DNA of 7,644 bases. Source: an uncultured archaeon. GTDB lineage: Archaea; Thermoproteota; Nitrososphaeria; Nitrososphaerales; Nitrosopumilaceae. Location: positions 1 to 7,644 of the forward strand of contig CATMRH010000059.1 of assembly GCA_950073955.1 (NCBI GenBank), in the 5' to 3' direction. Below, piece after piece: positions 6,400 to 7,644 of this stretch. Each line of letters starts with the position of its first letter. Within the stretch, counting starts at the first letter, position 1. A program made the position numbers and the translations under genes. The notes beneath the pieces were generated by a model. It was not told the DNA's origin and did not search any database. It worked only from the letters and a program-made list of their open reading frames with translations.

Positions 6400-7598
6400 G
6401 AATTGTTGTTTAACAATATTCCTTTTTGATTCAGATATGCAAATGCATTGATTAATTCATCTTCTGAGATCAATCCATCCATATGCCATTTTGAGATATT
6501 TTTTATCCATTGAGGACTATTGTTGGTGTCATAAAGTGAGGTAACTCGAAGAATTCTATCATCGTTAAGTGATGGATTACCACGTCCGTCTTGATTACTA
6601 GTTAAGATGTACAAACCATCAGGTCCTTGCACCACATCTCTCAGTCTTCCGAATTCTCCCAAGAATAACTTTTCATGAGAGATTACATTGTAATCTGAAT
6701 CAAAGTCAATCATTAGTAGGTGCTGTCCTCTAAGTGAAGCTACAAAATATTTTCCATTCCATTGTGGGATCTCTTCACCATAGTAAAATGCAGCCCCCGA
6801 TGGAGCCCAAGTATCATCACCTGAATGCAATATTGGATTGGTCAAACCATCTTTTGTTTCATCACCAATTACATCCGGCCAACCATAATTTTTTCCAGGT
6901 TCTATTAGATTCACTTCATCGTGTGCAGATGAACCATGTTCTGATGCAACCAGATTTCCTGATTCATCCCAGTCAATTCCTTGAGGATTTCTGTGTCCGA
7001 TTGAATAAACAGGAGAATTTTCCCATGGGTTGTCATCAGGTATTGTTCCATCAGAATTTATCCTGAGAATTTTACCTGAAACAGAATCCAATCTTTGTGA
7101 AAGATTAGGATCTCCTGCATCTCCAGTTGTAACATACAATTTATCATCTGGTCCAAACTTTATTCTACCTCCATCATGGTATGATGCCCCTGGAATATCC
7201 TCAAGTAGAATTTTGTCTTCAGTTAGAACATTGTTTGATTCTACAAATCGCACAAGTTTATTCTTAGTTGATAGAAATTCATTGTAAGTATAGTAGATGT
7301 AGATGTAATGATTTGATTCAAAGTCAGGATCCAGTGCTATTCCAAGCATTCCTCCCTCTCCACCTCCTACATTTAACGACATGATTTGTTTTTGTATTGA
7401 ATTCTCAATTACATTTAGGGTTCCTGTTCTTTCAGAAAAGAAGATCCTGCCATCTGGTGCAAAATCAATACTCCATGGAATAGAAAGATTCTCAGCTACT
7501 ACCTCTACTCTTACTCCCAAGTCAGGATAAGATTCTGCAAAAGCCATACTTGTCATTCCAAAAATAATTAGAATAGAAAAAGTAATTGTGGTTTTCAT
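6396..7598 (-). CDS. Secreted PQQ-dependent sugar (glucose/sorbosone-type) dehydrogenase, 400 aa
   Basis: This is a beta-propeller enzyme of the soluble glucose/aldose sugar dehydrogenase family, which oxidises the C1 hydroxyl of sugars to lactones with PQQ and calcium. Numbered from the ATG at 7598, residues 1-21 form a signal peptide (KTT, then a hydrophobic stretch, cleavage after AFA). The propeller opens with LSIPWSIDFAPDGRIFFSER. HDGGR at 141-145 holds the expected catalytic histidine. GHRNPQG at 201-207 holds the Arg-Asn pair of the PQQ pocket. EHGSSAHDEVN at 220-230, PSGAAFYYG and FGRLRDV at 316-322 are further family blocks. About 35 residues after the propeller (roughly 361-396, PQWIKNISKWHMDGLISEDE onward) form a separate tail with conserved-looking tryptophans. 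It has no lipobox or C-terminal anchor, so the protein is likely free or surface-associated outside the membrane. An ATG at 7607 adds three residues. The frame also runs to a TTG at 7643, but that would put a long extension before the signal peptide. The natural substrate and electron acceptor are not visible. Confidence 0.86.
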   Translation of the reverse strand: MKTTITFSILIIFGMTSMAFAESYPDLGVRVEVVAENLSIPWSIDFAPDGRIFFSERTGTLNVIENSIQKQIMSLNVGGGEGGMLGIALDPDFESNHYIYIYYTYNEFLSTKNKLVRFVESNNVLTEDKILLEDIPGASYHDGGRIKFGPDDKLYVTTGDAGDPNLSQRLDSVSGKILRINSDGTIPDDNPWENSPVYSIGHRNPQGIDWDESGNLVASEHGSSAHDEVNLIEPGKNYGWPDVIGDETKDGLTNPILHSGDDTWAPSGAAFYYGEEIPQWNGKYFVASLRGQHLLMIDFDSDYNVISHEKLFLGEFGRLRDVVQGPDGLYILTSNQDGRGNPSLNDDRILRVTSLYDTNNSPQWIKNISKWHMDGLISEDELINAFAYLNQKGILLNNNS

Positions 7599-7626
7599 AC
7601 TGTTCATTTGTGCTGATAAATAATAC

Positions 7627-7634
7627 ATTAAATA
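7627..7634 (-). promoter_or_regulatory. Candidate TATA box for the sugar dehydrogenase
   Basis: TATTTAAT on the - strand is centred about 24 bases before the ATG at 7607 and 33 before the ATG at 7598. With the usual archaeal spacing, transcription would begin near 7604, giving a very short leader for the 7598 start or a nearly leaderless message for 7607. A second AT-rich stretch, TATTATTTAT at 7616-7625, is closer than the normal spacing. The window ends at 7644, so the upstream context cannot be judged. Confidence 0.32.
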
Positions 7635-7644
7635 CACTATCAAT

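Noticed and set aside
6734..7287. Two + strand frames (110 and 85 codons) opposite the sugar dehydrogenase.
   Set aside because: They are antisense to conserved propeller blocks; the His-rich composition of the first mirrors the coding strand and shows no family signature.
7599..7643. Extension of the sugar dehydrogenase frame to a TTG at the right edge (15 more residues).
   Set aside because: It would place a polar/aromatic extension before a textbook signal peptide, and it overlaps the best TATA-like sequence; a start at 7598 or 7607 fits better.

Overview
The window looks like a piece of a low-GC archaeal chromosome, most probably from an ammonia-oxidising Nitrososphaerota (Thaumarchaeota), a Nitrosopumilus-like relative. 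The evidence is: archaeal/eukaryal-type LeuRS and AlaRS, an eRF1-superfamily protein, tight gene packing, TTG starts without clear leaders, and a secreted protein ending in a tryptophan-rich motif that I associate with exported thaumarchaeal proteins. The lineage is an inference from recognition; no marker gene in the window settles it.

Layout: on the + strand, the left edge cuts an eRF1/aRF1-superfamily gene, leaving its last 159 codons (2-481). It is followed 26 bases later by a short TTG-initiated gene for a 55-residue zinc-ribbon protein (508-675). A 123-base AT-rich gap with a T8 tract separates these from three genes arriving convergently on the - strand. Read in transcription order from the right edge, these are a secreted PQQ-type sugar dehydrogenase (7598-6396), alanyl-tRNA synthetase alaS (6371-3669) and leucyl-tRNA synthetase leuS (3660-799). 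The gaps on the - strand are 24 and 8 bases, so alaS and leuS are almost certainly co-transcribed. The sugar dehydrogenase may lead the same transcript, although a TATA-like element over its stop codon could give alaS its own promoter.

Functionally, most of the window is translation: two housekeeping synthetases that charge tRNA-Ala and tRNA-Leu, both with visible editing sites, and a termination or ribosome-rescue factor. The sugar dehydrogenase is the outlier: it is exported, and it belongs to a family that needs PQQ. The zinc-ribbon protein has no function I can name. There is no mobile element, CRISPR array, tRNA or rRNA gene, and I see no convincing new multi-gene system. The best leads are the unassigned small zinc-ribbon gene, the divergent eRF1-family fragment, and the exported dehydrogenase with its C-terminal tail.
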